DNA of 64,000 nt, from NCBI GenBank assembly GCA_031406385.1, contig JANOHI010000012.1:7873-71872 (forward strand). The letters are read 5' to 3'. Below, in pieces: positions 17,272 through 26,658 of the stretch. Made by a program: the position numbers and the translations under genes. How positions within the stretch are numbered: position 1 is the stretch's first letter; every line of letters begins with the position of its first letter. The notes under the pieces were generated by a model. That model did no database searches. It saw only the letters and a program-made list of their open reading frames with translations, and was not told where the DNA came from. This DNA is from JANLQX01 sp031406385 (GTDB lineage: Bacteria; Actinomycetota; Acidimicrobiia; Acidimicrobiales; JANYDT01).

Positions 17272-18516
17272 CCGGTGGCTCTTCCGGAGTCTGCCCTGTC
17301 CGAGCTCTTCGACGCGTTTCGCACTGGTGGTGACGGTGTCGCCCTGACACGAGACGCGGTGCGTCTCGTGATGCAGGAGTTGATCGAGTCCGAAGCGACC
17401 GGCGTGATCGGCGCCGAAGCCCATGAACGCGCGGCCACACGCACGAACGAACGTAACGGGCACCGTGACCGGCTGCTGTCGACCAAGGCCGGTGAAGTGG
17501 AGCTGCGCATCCCGAAATTACGCCGTGGCTCGTTCTTCCCGAGCATCTTGGAACCCCGCCGCCGTATCGACCAGGCCCCGTACGCGGTAGTCATGACCGC
17601 TTACGTGAACGGTGTATCGACTCGCGCCGTCGACGACCTGGTCGCCGCGTTGGGCGTCGATACGGGCATCTCCAAGTCGGAGGTGTCCCGGATCTGCAAA
17701 CGCCTCGACGAACATGTCGACGCGTTCCGGAACCGGCCCGTGGGCCACACTTCCTTCCCGTACGTCTACCTCGTTGCCACCAACGTCAACGTCCGCGACA
17801 CCGCCCTCGGCCAGGTCGTGTCCAAGGCCATCGTGATCGCCACCGGCATCACTGCCGGCGGTGACCGTCAAATCCTCGGCCCCGCCGTCGGTGACTCGGA
17901 ATCCGAAGCGTGCTGGGGCGAGTGCTGCCGGTCGTTGCGCCGCCGCAAGCTGGACGGGGTGCGGCTCGTCATCTACGACGCCCACGAAGGCCTCAAAGCG
18001 GCGATCCGCAAACACTTCACCGGCGCGTCATGGCAACGCTGCCGGGTGCATCTCGCCCGCAACCTGCTGCCGCGCGTCCCGAAAGGCCCACCAGGACACG
18101 GTCGCCGCAGCGTTCCGGATGGTGTTCATGCATCCCGACCCGGCCGCCGTCACCGCGGCGTGGGCGACACCACCAAACTCCTCACGAAACAGTTCCCCCG
18201 CGTCGCGGAACTCATGACCTCGGCCAAGACCGACGTCCTCGCATTCTGTCCGTTCCCGCCCGAACACTGGCGCAAGATCTGGTCAAACAACCCGCTCGAG
18301 CGACTCAACAAGGAAGTGAAACGACGCTCGAACGTCGTGCAGATCTTCCCCGACGAAGCCTCCGTGATCCGACTCGTCGGCGCCATACTCGCCGAACAAC
18401 ACAACGAATGGACCACCGCCCGCCACTACCTCTCCGAAGGCTCAATGGCGAAACTCAACCTCGAGCGCGAAACTCCATCCCTGTCAGTCGGCGAACTCAT
18501 CAACGGCCAACCGTAA
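17272..18516 (+). pseudogene. IS256-family (mutator type) transposase, inactivated
   Basis: About 414 residues from GTG 17272 (VALPESALSELFDAF), the usual family start; the frame also extends to GTG 17236. Family motifs follow: ELRIPKLRRGSFFPS, VSTRAVDDLVAALG and NNPLERLNKEVKRR with the third catalytic residue. Two defects are visible. The first catalytic Asp in FPYVYLDAT is replaced by Val (FPYVYLVAT, GTT at 17773-17775). Between about 18085 and 18172 the reading frame is shifted: the expected KAHQDTVAAAFRMVF lies in another frame, with the normal frame restored at TTKLLTKQFPRVAEL. Terminal inverted repeats could not be fixed. Confidence 0.8.
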
Positions 18517-18599
18517 CGAGGACCACACCTCGAAGCCCACCAGCCCCGGGGACGGAATCGGCAGCCCCAAGGGTCCGCAGGAAGGTCAAGAGAAGCAAC

Positions 18600-19769
18600 G
18601 TGAACTGGACGCACCGGTTGCACCAATCGAAGACCTTTCGAACTGCCCTCGGCGCGTGGGGACCCGCCGTACGAACCCTCGACCCACAGATCCGTCGTCG
18701 GCTACGTACGGATCGGGCCCAGTCCCGAACCGCAGCGAGGATCTATCGCTTCGGCGATGCGGAGCGGGTGAGGCGACCTGATCAGGCGACTCTGCCCTCT
18801 AACTGGCCGAGATCGTCTGGCTACTCCCTCCCTCAACCGTTCGTGATGGTTCATCGGGACGTCTGGCTCGTCGGAGAACACGCGACGCCGGTCACATCGA
18901 CCGGAGAGATCCTTCTCGGTCCGTACCGAAACCTCCCATGGTCATACGCCGCGGAACCTCATCCGGACGTCGACGATTTCATCCGCCGCGGCGACTACGG
19001 ATCACAAGCAGAACAGGCCCACGATGGGCCAGTCTTCAGCACAGTTGGGCGCTTCGACCGGAACTACTTCCACTGGCTGACCGAAACCTGTGCCCAGCTC
19101 GAAGCACTCGAGGCACTGCGCTCAGTCAGCTCACTGGAGCCGGAGCTACTCACGAGGGCAAGCCCGCTGCCCTTCCAACAGCAGTCACTGAACCTCTTCG
19201 CGCCGTCGGCTCGCACGTTTGCTTGGAATCCGGCAGACGGACCCCTCCGAGTGACCGAACTGATTGTTCCCTGGCAACCAGGAGTTCCCTCCGGTTGCAG
19301 CCCTCGAAGCCTCAGATGGCTGCAGCGGGCCGCGGATTCAGAAATCAGTTCAACGCGCCGGACTCGGCGGCTCCACATCCAACGCAGCGTCCAAGGGTGG
19401 CGGTCTATCGCGAACCATGCGGATTTGAACGCGGCCCTCGACAAGTTCGGATTCGAATCGATCGATCCTGCATCGCTGACGCTCCGGCAGCAGATCCGGC
19501 TGTTCTCCGAGGCGAACTGGATTCTCGGGCAACACGGCGCGGGCCTGACAAACATGATCTGGGCCGACCGACCTCAGGTCATCGAGATCAAGGGCACGTA
19601 TGGTGCTGCGGAGTTCGTCAACCTCTGCGCGTGCGTGGGCGCGATGCACCACGGCGTCGCTGCAAGCGAACAAGTCGAGGACTCTCTGTATGTTCACCCG
19701 AAGGCGGCGGTCGACATACTCACTCGGCTTTCCACGGCCGAGCGGCGACAGAATCAGCGTGGCGATTGA
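18600..19769 (+). CDS. Glycosyltransferase family 61
   Basis: 389 residues. GTG 18600 (VNWTHRLHQSK) is chosen because it follows the IS remnant with AGAAG upstream; the open frame runs far back through the transposase only as a shadow. GT61 (DUF563) motifs are RFDRNYFHWLTETCAQLEAL and WILGQHGAGLTNMIWA. GT61 enzymes add pentoses or hexosamines to surface glycans. It opens the exopolysaccharide block and precedes the first BY-kinase. Insertion of the IS256 element directly upstream may have removed its native promoter. Confidence 0.75.
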   Translation: MNWTHRLHQSKTFRTALGAWGPAVRTLDPQIRRRLRTDRAQSRTAARIYRFGDAERVRRPDQATLPSNWPRSSGYSLPQPFVMVHRDVWLVGEHATPVTSTGEILLGPYRNLPWSYAAEPHPDVDDFIRRGDYGSQAEQAHDGPVFSTVGRFDRNYFHWLTETCAQLEALEALRSVSSLEPELLTRASPLPFQQQSLNLFAPSARTFAWNPADGPLRVTELIVPWQPGVPSGCSPRSLRWLQRAADSEISSTRRTRRLHIQRSVQGWRSIANHADLNAALDKFGFESIDPASLTLRQQIRLFSEANWILGQHGAGLTNMIWADRPQVIEIKGTYGAAEFVNLCACVGAMHHGVAASEQVEDSLYVHPKAAVDILTRLSTAERRQNQRGD

Positions 19770-19919
19770 CCAACCAGGCGGTGCCTGAACAGGGTGAAGA
19801 ATCGCCCGGCGGTGTTCTCAGCAGGCCGAACGGCCGGGCCGCTTTCGTCAAGCACTACGCTTCATTCGGTGGTTCTTGCTGACGATCGCTCGGCTCGTGG
19901 AAGCGGAAGGGGCGGCTCG

Positions 19920-21566
19920 ATGACCCAGGAGCGGGTGTTCCGGTGGATCGGCGTGCTGCGCCGCCACGTGTGGTGGCTGATGATCCCGGCCGTGATCATC
20001 GCCAGCGCCGCATTGTTTGCCGCATCCCGGGATGGTGCAACGACGTACCAAGCGAAGACCATCCTCTACGCCCAGTCGCAACTTCCGTCAGCCTCGTCAA
20101 ACCTCCAGAACCAAACTGAGGACTGGGGACCGTTCCTTCGAGCGCAGGCGCAACTTGCGAAGAGCAGCGGCGTCCTGACAAAAGCCGCGGCTGCGGCCGG
20201 CAACACCAGCGGCTCGGATCTGCGGGGCAGCATTTCGACATCCACCGACGGTGCGAGCAACACCCTCACGCTCAGCGCCGTCAGTGCGAGCCCGGGACGA
20301 GCCATCTCTGTTGCCAATACCGTTGCCCAAACGTTGTCGGAGACGGGCCTGCAGGAACTCGCTGCCCGCCTCAAGGTCCGATCCGCTGACCTTCAACGCC
20401 AAATCGACCGCCTCGACCAGACCGTGCAGAAACTCAATGCCGATCTGTTGGCGGCCCGTTCCTCCCTGCAGGACACCACAACGATCGAAGCTCGTCGGAA
20501 CACTGCCACCAACCAGTACGGCTCCCTCGTGTCGAGCCAACAGGAACTCCTGAACGAGGTTGCACTCCAGCGCGCGCCCCTCGCCATCCTCGAGCCGGCG
20601 TCAAAAGCCGAGCGGACCGCTCGGCCATCGCTACCGCTTCGCGGCGTGCTCGGGGCGCTCATCGGACTCGTTCTCGGCGCCGCAGCGCTGTGGATTCGTC
20701 AACTGCTCGACGACACGGTTCGACGGGTCGAACAGGTCGAAGAGCTCATCGACGCGCCACTGCTTGCCGAGCTTCCGAGCGAGAAGCTCCGCCGGGGCTC
20801 CACCCTTCCGACGCTCGATCACCCGAGCGGAGGTCTCGCCGAAAGTTTCCGCGGACTACGAACGGCGCTGAAGTTCGTCGACCACGGGGAACGGCTACGG
20901 AGTTTCGCGATCGTGAGCTCCGAACCGCGCGACGGCAAGACGTTCACCGCAGCGAACCTGGCAATCAGCTTTGCGCAAGCGGGAGCGGAGGTATGTGTTG
21001 TGTCAGCCGACCTCCGCAACCCCGCCCTCGACAGTGTGTTCGGAGTGGCCGACTTGCCGGGACTCGCCGAGCTGCTCGGCGAACCGACCAGTCGTGACGA
21101 GGTACCCGTCATCGAGATCACCCGCTACATCCGTTCCACCCAGGTCGAAGGGCTCTCGGTGCTCCCTGCCGGGAAGGTTCCGTCGAACCCGTCGGAGCTC
21201 CTTGCCGGTTTTCGCGCCACCTTGGTGATGGCTGAACTGCATCAGAGCTTCGATGTGGTGATCGTGGACTCACCTCCTTTACTTGTCGCTGACCCCGAGA
21301 TCATCGGTGATCTCGTCGATGGCCTCGTGCTCGTGGTGTCGGTCAACAGCACGAGGATCCGTCGCCTTCGCCGAGCGGCCGAACGGCTCGCCGACAGCCC
21401 GCTCCGACTCGCCGGCGTCGTCGTGAACCGGACCGAGCCAAGCAAGGGTTACTACGGTCCGTACGGATCGGCGTACTCGCCGTATACCAAGGGAAGCGGA
21501 CGAGGTGGCCGGACCAAATCCGAGAGCACCGCCGCAACTGACCCGGTGGCGGCCGGGAACACGTGA
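19920..21566 (+). CDS. Wzz/polysaccharide co-polymerase fused to BY tyrosine kinase
   Basis: 548 residues from ATG 19920 with GGAAGGGG upstream. Two membrane helices (WWLMIPAVIIASAALFAA and GVLGALIGLVLGAAALWI) flank an outer coiled region, the Wzz topology. The cytoplasmic domain has Walker A RDGKTFTAANLAISFA, Walker A-prime VVSADLRNPAL and Walker B VVIVDSPPLLVADPE. The C-terminus carries a tyrosine cluster GYYGPYGSAYSPY, the autophosphorylation tail of BY-kinases. It should control chain length and export of the polysaccharide. A second homologue at 31443 lacks the tyrosines. Confidence 0.85.
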   Translation: MTQERVFRWIGVLRRHVWWLMIPAVIIASAALFAASRDGATTYQAKTILYAQSQLPSASSNLQNQTEDWGPFLRAQAQLAKSSGVLTKAAAAAGNTSGSDLRGSISTSTDGASNTLTLSAVSASPGRAISVANTVAQTLSETGLQELAARLKVRSADLQRQIDRLDQTVQKLNADLLAARSSLQDTTTIEARRNTATNQYGSLVSSQQELLNEVALQRAPLAILEPASKAERTARPSLPLRGVLGALIGLVLGAAALWIRQLLDDTVRRVEQVEELIDAPLLAELPSEKLRRGSTLPTLDHPSGGLAESFRGLRTALKFVDHGERLRSFAIVSSEPRDGKTFTAANLAISFAQAGAEVCVVSADLRNPALDSVFGVADLPGLAELLGEPTSRDEVPVIEITRYIRSTQVEGLSVLPAGKVPSNPSELLAGFRATLVMAELHQSFDVVIVDSPPLLVADPEIIGDLVDGLVLVVSVNSTRIRRLRRAAERLADSPLRLAGVVVNRTEPSKGYYGPYGSAYSPYTKGSGRGGRTKSESTAATDPVAAGNT

Positions 21567-21699
21567 TGGACCGGCCGGTCGGTCGACGCCGCATCCTCAT
21601 CGGTGTCGGGAGCCAACTCGGCAACGGCGCGGTGGCCACCGTGCTCTAGACGCTCGTGCTCCTCATCGACTGCGGTCGAATCACCGTCGCATTGGTTCG

Positions 21700-21921
21700 A
21701 TGTTGGAGAGCGCGCCGTTCCTCTTCGCTGACCTGCGCTCGCTCTGCGTTGGATAAGCCGTGCTGGTGATCTCCCACCGATTCAGCACCGTGTCGAGCGC
21801 CGACCGGATCTACGTGCTCGACGCCGGCCGAATCATCGAGCACGGCACCCACGCTGACCTACTGGCAGCCGACGGATCGTATGCACGCTTGTTCAAGCTG
21901 CAAGCCGCTGCCTACACCTGA
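21700..21921 (+). pseudogene. Relic of the C-terminus of an ABC exporter
   Basis: The frame reads ESAPFLFADLRSLCVG, a TAA stop (21754-21756) and then AVLVISHRFSTVSSADRIYV to LFKLQAAAYT and TGA. It aligns with the end of the exporter at 3565-5517 (LFGSLRQLCAGKAVIVISHR to LFNLQAAAYQ), where the TAA replaces the Lys codon. Walker A, signature and membrane parts are gone. The 408-base gap 21567-21974 otherwise holds only a 27-codon frame from ATG 21566 that I cannot assign. Confidence 0.75.
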
Positions 21922-21974
21922 TTCGTTCGAAATCTCTAGCGGACAAGGCGGGTCGCAGGAGAGAAGGGGAACGG

Positions 21975-23150
21975 TCAAGGACGAAGCGCGGACCGATACT
22001 GCTCGATGTAGACGTCGGCGATAGCCGACCAGTCGAAGGCTTCCGCTCGCGTTCGACCAGCAGCGCCGAGCGCCAATCGAAGCGCAGGGTCGTTCGCGAG
22101 GTGACGAAGCGCACCGGCAAGAGCGCCGACATCATCTGCAGTGACGAGAATGCCCGTCACTCCGTCGAGCACGATCTCCGGAACACCACCGACGCGCGAC
22201 GCGATCACGGGACGTCCTGATGCCATCGCTTCGAGGTTCACGATCCCCATCGGTTCATGGCGAGAGGGTAGGACGAAGATGTCGCAGCCTCGGAACAGTT
22301 CGGCGGTTCGCCTCCGATCCGTTCTGCCCACGAGAGAGACCGAATCATCAAGGCCGAGTTCGGCCGCAAGGGCAGCGAGTTCTGATCGTGCCGGGCCATC
22401 GCCGGCGAGAACCAACTCCCGTGTGTCGGCCAACCCCGACTCGGCGAAGGCACGAAGCAGAACATCGAAGCCTTTGTTATTGACGTGACGTCCGATTGCC
22501 AGGAGATAGGGGCGTGACCGCCGTTCCGGAGCAGCGCTGTCGAACTCGGACAGCGTGATCCCGTTGTAGACGACGTGTCCGCGATCACCGAGATCGACTC
22601 CGCCGAACGAGGTGCCCTCCGCGAGGGTTTGTGCGCTGCAACCGGTCACGACGTCGGCATGTCGCAGCAGGTGGCGCAGGAGCTTGGGCAGGAAAGGCGT
22701 CCGCTGATACACGCCGGTCGCATCCATCGTGAGCTCACCCTGCATCGACACGACCAATGGCAGCCGCAACAGTCGGGCGGCGATGAGAGCATAGAGTCCG
22801 TTGTTCGACACGCACTGCACGTGGACGATTTCGCTCTGATGCTCACGAAGCGAGCGCACGATGCTGATCACATCGGGAACGAGATGGACGACGAATCGGA
22901 CTGTCGTCTTCCACGATCCGATAGGTGGAAGGAAGCGCCAGCGGCGCACCTCGATGCCGTCGAGGATCTCTCGGCCGGGGAGGCTTTTTGGATAGCGCGT
23001 GGTGGCAACAACGACGTTCGAACCGCGATTGGTCAACTCGATGGCGAGGCGTCTCGTGAGCTCCTCCACCCCGCCAAGGTGCGGATGGAAGGCACTCGAA
23101 AAGATCGCGACGTTCGGGACGGGCGAGCCAACGTGGGGTTCAGCCATCAT
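21975..23150 (-). CDS. Glycosyltransferase family 4
   Basis: 391 residues. NVAIFSSAFHPHLGGVEELT is the GT4 N-terminal strand-loop; VVYNGIT, YLLAIGRHVNNKGFDVLL, LVLAGDGPAR and EPMGIVNLE (EX7E) are the donor-side motifs. It is the last gene of a minus-strand operon and its start overlaps the stop of the 92-residue gene upstream (ATGA). Role: sugar transfer in exopolysaccharide assembly; donor unknown. Confidence 0.82.
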   Translation of the reverse strand: MMAEPHVGSPVPNVAIFSSAFHPHLGGVEELTRRLAIELTNRGSNVVVATTRYPKSLPGREILDGIEVRRWRFLPPIGSWKTTVRFVVHLVPDVISIVRSLREHQSEIVHVQCVSNNGLYALIAARLLRLPLVVSMQGELTMDATGVYQRTPFLPKLLRHLLRHADVVTGCSAQTLAEGTSFGGVDLGDRGHVVYNGITLSEFDSAAPERRSRPYLLAIGRHVNNKGFDVLLRAFAESGLADTRELVLAGDGPARSELAALAAELGLDDSVSLVGRTDRRRTAELFRGCDIFVLPSRHEPMGIVNLEAMASGRPVIASRVGGVPEIVLDGVTGILVTADDVGALAGALRHLANDPALRLALGAAGRTRAEAFDWSAIADVYIEQYRSALRP

Positions 23151-23425
23151 GACTGCTTGATCGGCGTCGATGTCGACTGTCCGACGAACATCCCAGGTGC
23201 AAAGTCCATGAGGGCCCCAGAGGCCGCGGCAATCGTGACGCCGTCATCGAGCTCACGTCGAGCGACCAAATGGATCGTGCCGCCGCGATCGATTTGGATG
23301 CGGTACCAACGACCAACTTGCACTCCACCCGGTGCTGACCAACCCGGCTGGGTCGCATGCAGTGTTTGAGCGAACACGCGAGCGATCAACCGCTTCGCCC
23401 ATGAGCGGTGCAATCGAAGGTTCAT
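23147..23425 (-). CDS. Small protein, possibly truncated hexapeptide acyltransferase
   Basis: 92 residues joined to both neighbours by four-base overlaps (ATGA at 23425-23422 and 23150-23147), so it is translated. The sequence GGVQVGRWYRIQIDRGGTIHL...DDGVTIAAASGALMDFAPGMFVGQ has the short beta-turn periodicity of the first coils of left-handed beta-helix acyltransferases. It stops where the catalytic coil would begin. It may be a decayed O-acetyltransferase kept for coupling, or a real small protein. No firm function can be given. Confidence 0.5.
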   Translation of the reverse strand: MNLRLHRSWAKRLIARVFAQTLHATQPGWSAPGGVQVGRWYRIQIDRGGTIHLVARRELDDGVTIAAASGALMDFAPGMFVGQSTSTPIKQS

Positions 23426-26400
23426 TGCCCCATGTTTTCCGCCGCGCCGCGACGAAGTGGCCCTGTTGGAACGGTTACACGGCGGTAGATCGCTTCGACC
23501 TGTGCGGCAATCCGCTCCGGAGCGAACTCAGCCGCGGTCACTCGCCCACCATCGCCCAGTCGCCGACGACGGCCCGGGTCTGCCTCGAGCATTCGCAACG
23601 TCCGTGCCAGCGCGCCCACGTTGCCAGGTTCGACCAGGATCCCATCGACACCTTCGGTAATGATCTCGGCCGGACCGCCAGCGTTGGAGGCGACCACGGC
23701 GATCCCCGCAGCCATACCCTCGACCACGACCTGACCGAATGGCTCCGGGATGACCGACGCATGCACCAACACGTCGAACTCACCTAGGAGCGTTGCCACG
23801 TCGTCGACGAAGCCGCGGAAGCTGACGCGATCCGTGATGCCAAGCTCTTCGGCAAGCGGGGCGAGCGTGTTCGCGAAATCATCCTCTCCGAACATGGCCG
23901 AGCCGGCGATGACTGCCCGGGCCGGGCCATTCGGGAAGGCCTCAGCAAAGGCACGCAGGAATATGTCCTGACCCTTCCACGGGGCGAGACGTCCGACCAT
24001 CCCCACCGTGAACGGTCGATTCTCGGAGGCACGCGGTTGGAATGATCCAGGGACAGCGTCGAACACCACTGTGCTGGGCGCCACGTAGCGGGTCCGCCCT
24101 GCCGCCCCCATCGTTCGCATCGTTGCCGTGGAATTGGCGATGATCGCATCGGGCACGAAGCGGGACATGGCGCGAATGGCGACGACCGCGACGCGGGGCA
24201 GATAGTCGTCGGCAATCCGGTCACGGACATGCCAGATCAGCTTTGACCGAAGGCCGATGCTGACGATCGACCCGTACACCATCGCTTTGAGCGAGTTCGT
24301 GTGGATGATATCGGGATCGAGCTCTCGCACGCGGCGACGCAGAACCCGGCAGTAGCGAAGGGTTCCGAAGATGGCGCCAAAGGGCAGTCGTCCCGGCACG
24401 ACGGCGGCTCGGTGCAGATCGTTCGTCCGAGGATCGAGTGGAATCACCTCGACCGGGACGCCGGCCTCGCGGAGAAGTCCAACGAAGTCGCCGTCCTCGG
24501 CGAGCAGCACGGTCGGCGAAACCGATGTGAACCCCGAAAGTAGCCGAAGCAACGCGAGCTCACCGCCCGAACGTTTGGCGCAGTGGTCCAGGTAGACGAC
24601 ACGGAACGTGTCGACCGCATCGGTGTCGATCGTCGCATCTCTCGCCTCTTCAAGCACGGCAGCAAACTCCGTTGCCCGTCCGCGCCATGACGGCGCTTCG
24701 CGATCGGTTCGCGGTGGCGGATTTTCCAGCGTGCGCGCGACTGCATCGGCGAACGACGATCTATCGGCAATGGTCACGTGTTCGGCGATTTCACGGAATC
24801 CGGCGACCGGAGTCGCCACACACGGGCGGCCGACGGCCAGCACCTCGTAGGCCTTGATCGGATCGAGGCTCTCGGTGAACGGGCTCACGACATGCGGAAT
24901 GATGATCACGTCGGCGTGCTGCAGGTATGCCGGGACATCGTCATAGGGTCGCGGACCAAGGAGAGCAACGTTCCTCACAGTCGCCAGCAATGCTCGGTCC
25001 TGTCGTCGAAGCGAGTCCGGTCCGACAAACACGAATGACACGGCCGGTAGTTCGCGAGCTGCGTTCACCACCAGCTCGACATCGACTCGTTCTCGATGCA
25101 GAGAACCGACATAGACCGCTGTCTGCATCCCGCTCGGAGGGAGATCCGTTGGGCGCGGACGAGGCCGCTGGAAGTGCTGAGTATCTACTGCGTTCGGAAT
25201 CAAGACAACGGAGCGGCTGGACCCTCGGCGCGCTGCGAGTTCGGGAGAGCAGACAACCACGCGGTTCGCTCGCCGGAGCAAGATCGATTCATACGTCCGG
25301 AGTCGATCGAGGTTCCGATCGGTGCCTCCGAAGTCGAGCCAATCGTCGGTGATGTCGTAAACGACTGGCCACACGGTCTCGTCGGTCAACGGAGTGAGGG
25401 ACGAATCGTTCAGCCACAAGACCGGATCGACGAAGCCGAGCTGATTGGCAACTCTCCGAACCTGGCGGGAGAGACCTCGATCCGTCCACGGCCAAACTCG
25501 TCGTGGGAGGAGCTTCGTTGGCTGGAACAGCGTGACCTGCTGGTAACCCTCGGGAGATGCGAGGCGGCCACGAGGGCGCGAACGACGAAACCCTGACCGA
25601 ACCGCGTGGAGAGCATCGTGCGCCGGTTCCACCCAGAGGACACGAGTAGCGGGATCGGCTTGCGTCAGTTCGCGGACGAGGAACTGGTTGCGGCGCCACA
25701 CGTCGTCCCACGGCTCGAGGCTGGCGAGGATGATCTCGTTTCCTCTCTTGATGTCGGGAACGTGGACGAGAGTCGGATGGTGCCGTAAGGCATGCGCCGA
25801 GCGTCGGAGGTTGGCGCGGTCGACGTCACCCGTCGGTCCACGTCGGACGATGGAACGCAACCCATGGCGAACGACGGCTCCCAGCCGATAGCTCACCAGG
25901 CCAGCGGTCCCGTGGTGCTTGAACACGAAGCGTTCGGAGCCGCGCACGAAGTGCTCGAACGTGGCCTCCCCGAGTGCCTTTCCACTGACACCGCCAATGT
26001 GGTCGACGGCCGCAGCCTCGACCAGTTGCGCGCGGTACCCGAGATCAAACGCGCGACGGCAGAAATCCGCCTCCTCGCCGTAGAGCCAGAAACTCTCGTC
26101 GAGTCCGCCCAACTTGTCCCAGAGCGAGCGAGTGGTGAGAAGACAAGCGCCGACGACGAAACCGGGGCCATCTCGGCGCGAACGTGGACCGGGAGCGAGA
26201 GCCGTGCGCCATTGGCGACGCGGCGACGGGAACGGCCAGAACGGCCGCTGCTCAGAACCGTCGGGCATGATCAGACGAGGACCGGCGATCCCAACGCCGT
26301 CCTCCTTGAGCGCTTCGACCAGCAACGTGAGGTTTGCCTCGTCGACGACGGCGTCCGGGTTGAGAAGGAGCACGAGTTCCCCATCACCGAGCGCGACACC

Positions 26401-26658
26401 TTGGTTGGCTGCGACAGCGAACCCACGGTTGGTGGTGTTGCGCACAACTGTTGCCCCAAAGCGATCGGCCACCGATGCGGACTCGTCGTTCGAGGCGTTG
26501 TCGACGACGATCACCCGCACCCAACCCGGCAACGAACGCAGGCACGCCGGAAGATCGACAGCGCTTTCGTAGGTAACGATGACGACGTCACAGGATCGTG
26601 TCTTGACGCGAGCACTGTCTCGTAGAACTCGAGTTGGCGGCGAGCGATCTCCGACCAT
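23422..26658 (-). CDS. Triple-domain glycosyltransferase (GT2-GT4-GT4)
   Basis: 1078 residues. Domain 1 (about 20-270) is GT2/GT-A rhamnosyltransferase-like: DVVIVTYESA, VVDNASNDES, NPDAVVDEANLTLL and SFWLYGEEADFCRRA. Domain 2 (about 300-690) is GT-B with VVLIPNAVDTQHF and a donor-side FTESLDPIKAYEVLA. Domain 3 (about 700-1065) is GT4 with FTVGMVGRLAPWKGQDIF and EPFGQVVVE. Three fused transferases could add successive sugars to one repeat unit. ATG 26658 is the only in-frame start and lies inside the 3' end of the upstream gene, a 148-base overlap. Confidence 0.82.
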   Translation of the reverse strand: MVGDRSPPTRVLRDSARVKTRSCDVVIVTYESAVDLPACLRSLPGWVRVIVVDNASNDESASVADRFGATVVRNTTNRGFAVAANQGVALGDGELVLLLNPDAVVDEANLTLLVEALKEDGVGIAGPRLIMPDGSEQRPFWPFPSPRRQWRTALAPGPRSRRDGPGFVVGACLLTTRSLWDKLGGLDESFWLYGEEADFCRRAFDLGYRAQLVEAAAVDHIGGVSGKALGEATFEHFVRGSERFVFKHHGTAGLVSYRLGAVVRHGLRSIVRRGPTGDVDRANLRRSAHALRHHPTLVHVPDIKRGNEIILASLEPWDDVWRRNQFLVRELTQADPATRVLWVEPAHDALHAVRSGFRRSRPRGRLASPEGYQQVTLFQPTKLLPRRVWPWTDRGLSRQVRRVANQLGFVDPVLWLNDSSLTPLTDETVWPVVYDITDDWLDFGGTDRNLDRLRTYESILLRRANRVVVCSPELAARRGSSRSVVLIPNAVDTQHFQRPRPRPTDLPPSGMQTAVYVGSLHRERVDVELVVNAARELPAVSFVFVGPDSLRRQDRALLATVRNVALLGPRPYDDVPAYLQHADVIIIPHVVSPFTESLDPIKAYEVLAVGRPCVATPVAGFREIAEHVTIADRSSFADAVARTLENPPPRTDREAPSWRGRATEFAAVLEEARDATIDTDAVDTFRVVYLDHCAKRSGGELALLRLLSGFTSVSPTVLLAEDGDFVGLLREAGVPVEVIPLDPRTNDLHRAAVVPGRLPFGAIFGTLRYCRVLRRRVRELDPDIIHTNSLKAMVYGSIVSIGLRSKLIWHVRDRIADDYLPRVAVVAIRAMSRFVPDAIIANSTATMRTMGAAGRTRYVAPSTVVFDAVPGSFQPRASENRPFTVGMVGRLAPWKGQDIFLRAFAEAFPNGPARAVIAGSAMFGEDDFANTLAPLAEELGITDRVSFRGFVDDVATLLGEFDVLVHASVIPEPFGQVVVEGMAAGIAVVASNAGGPAEIITEGVDGILVEPGNVGALARTLRMLEADPGRRRRLGDGGRVTAAEFAPERIAAQVEAIYRRVTVPTGPLRRGAAENMGQ

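Noticed and set aside
17089..18599. Terminal inverted repeats of the IS256 element
   Set aside because: A loose match between sequence near 17162 and 18570 needs gaps, and no flanking direct repeat was found, so ends were not called.
17910..19769. A single 619-codon protein running from inside the transposase through the GT61 gene
   Set aside because: The first 230 codons are an out-of-frame reading of the IS256 transposase; GT61 homology starts only after GTG 18600.
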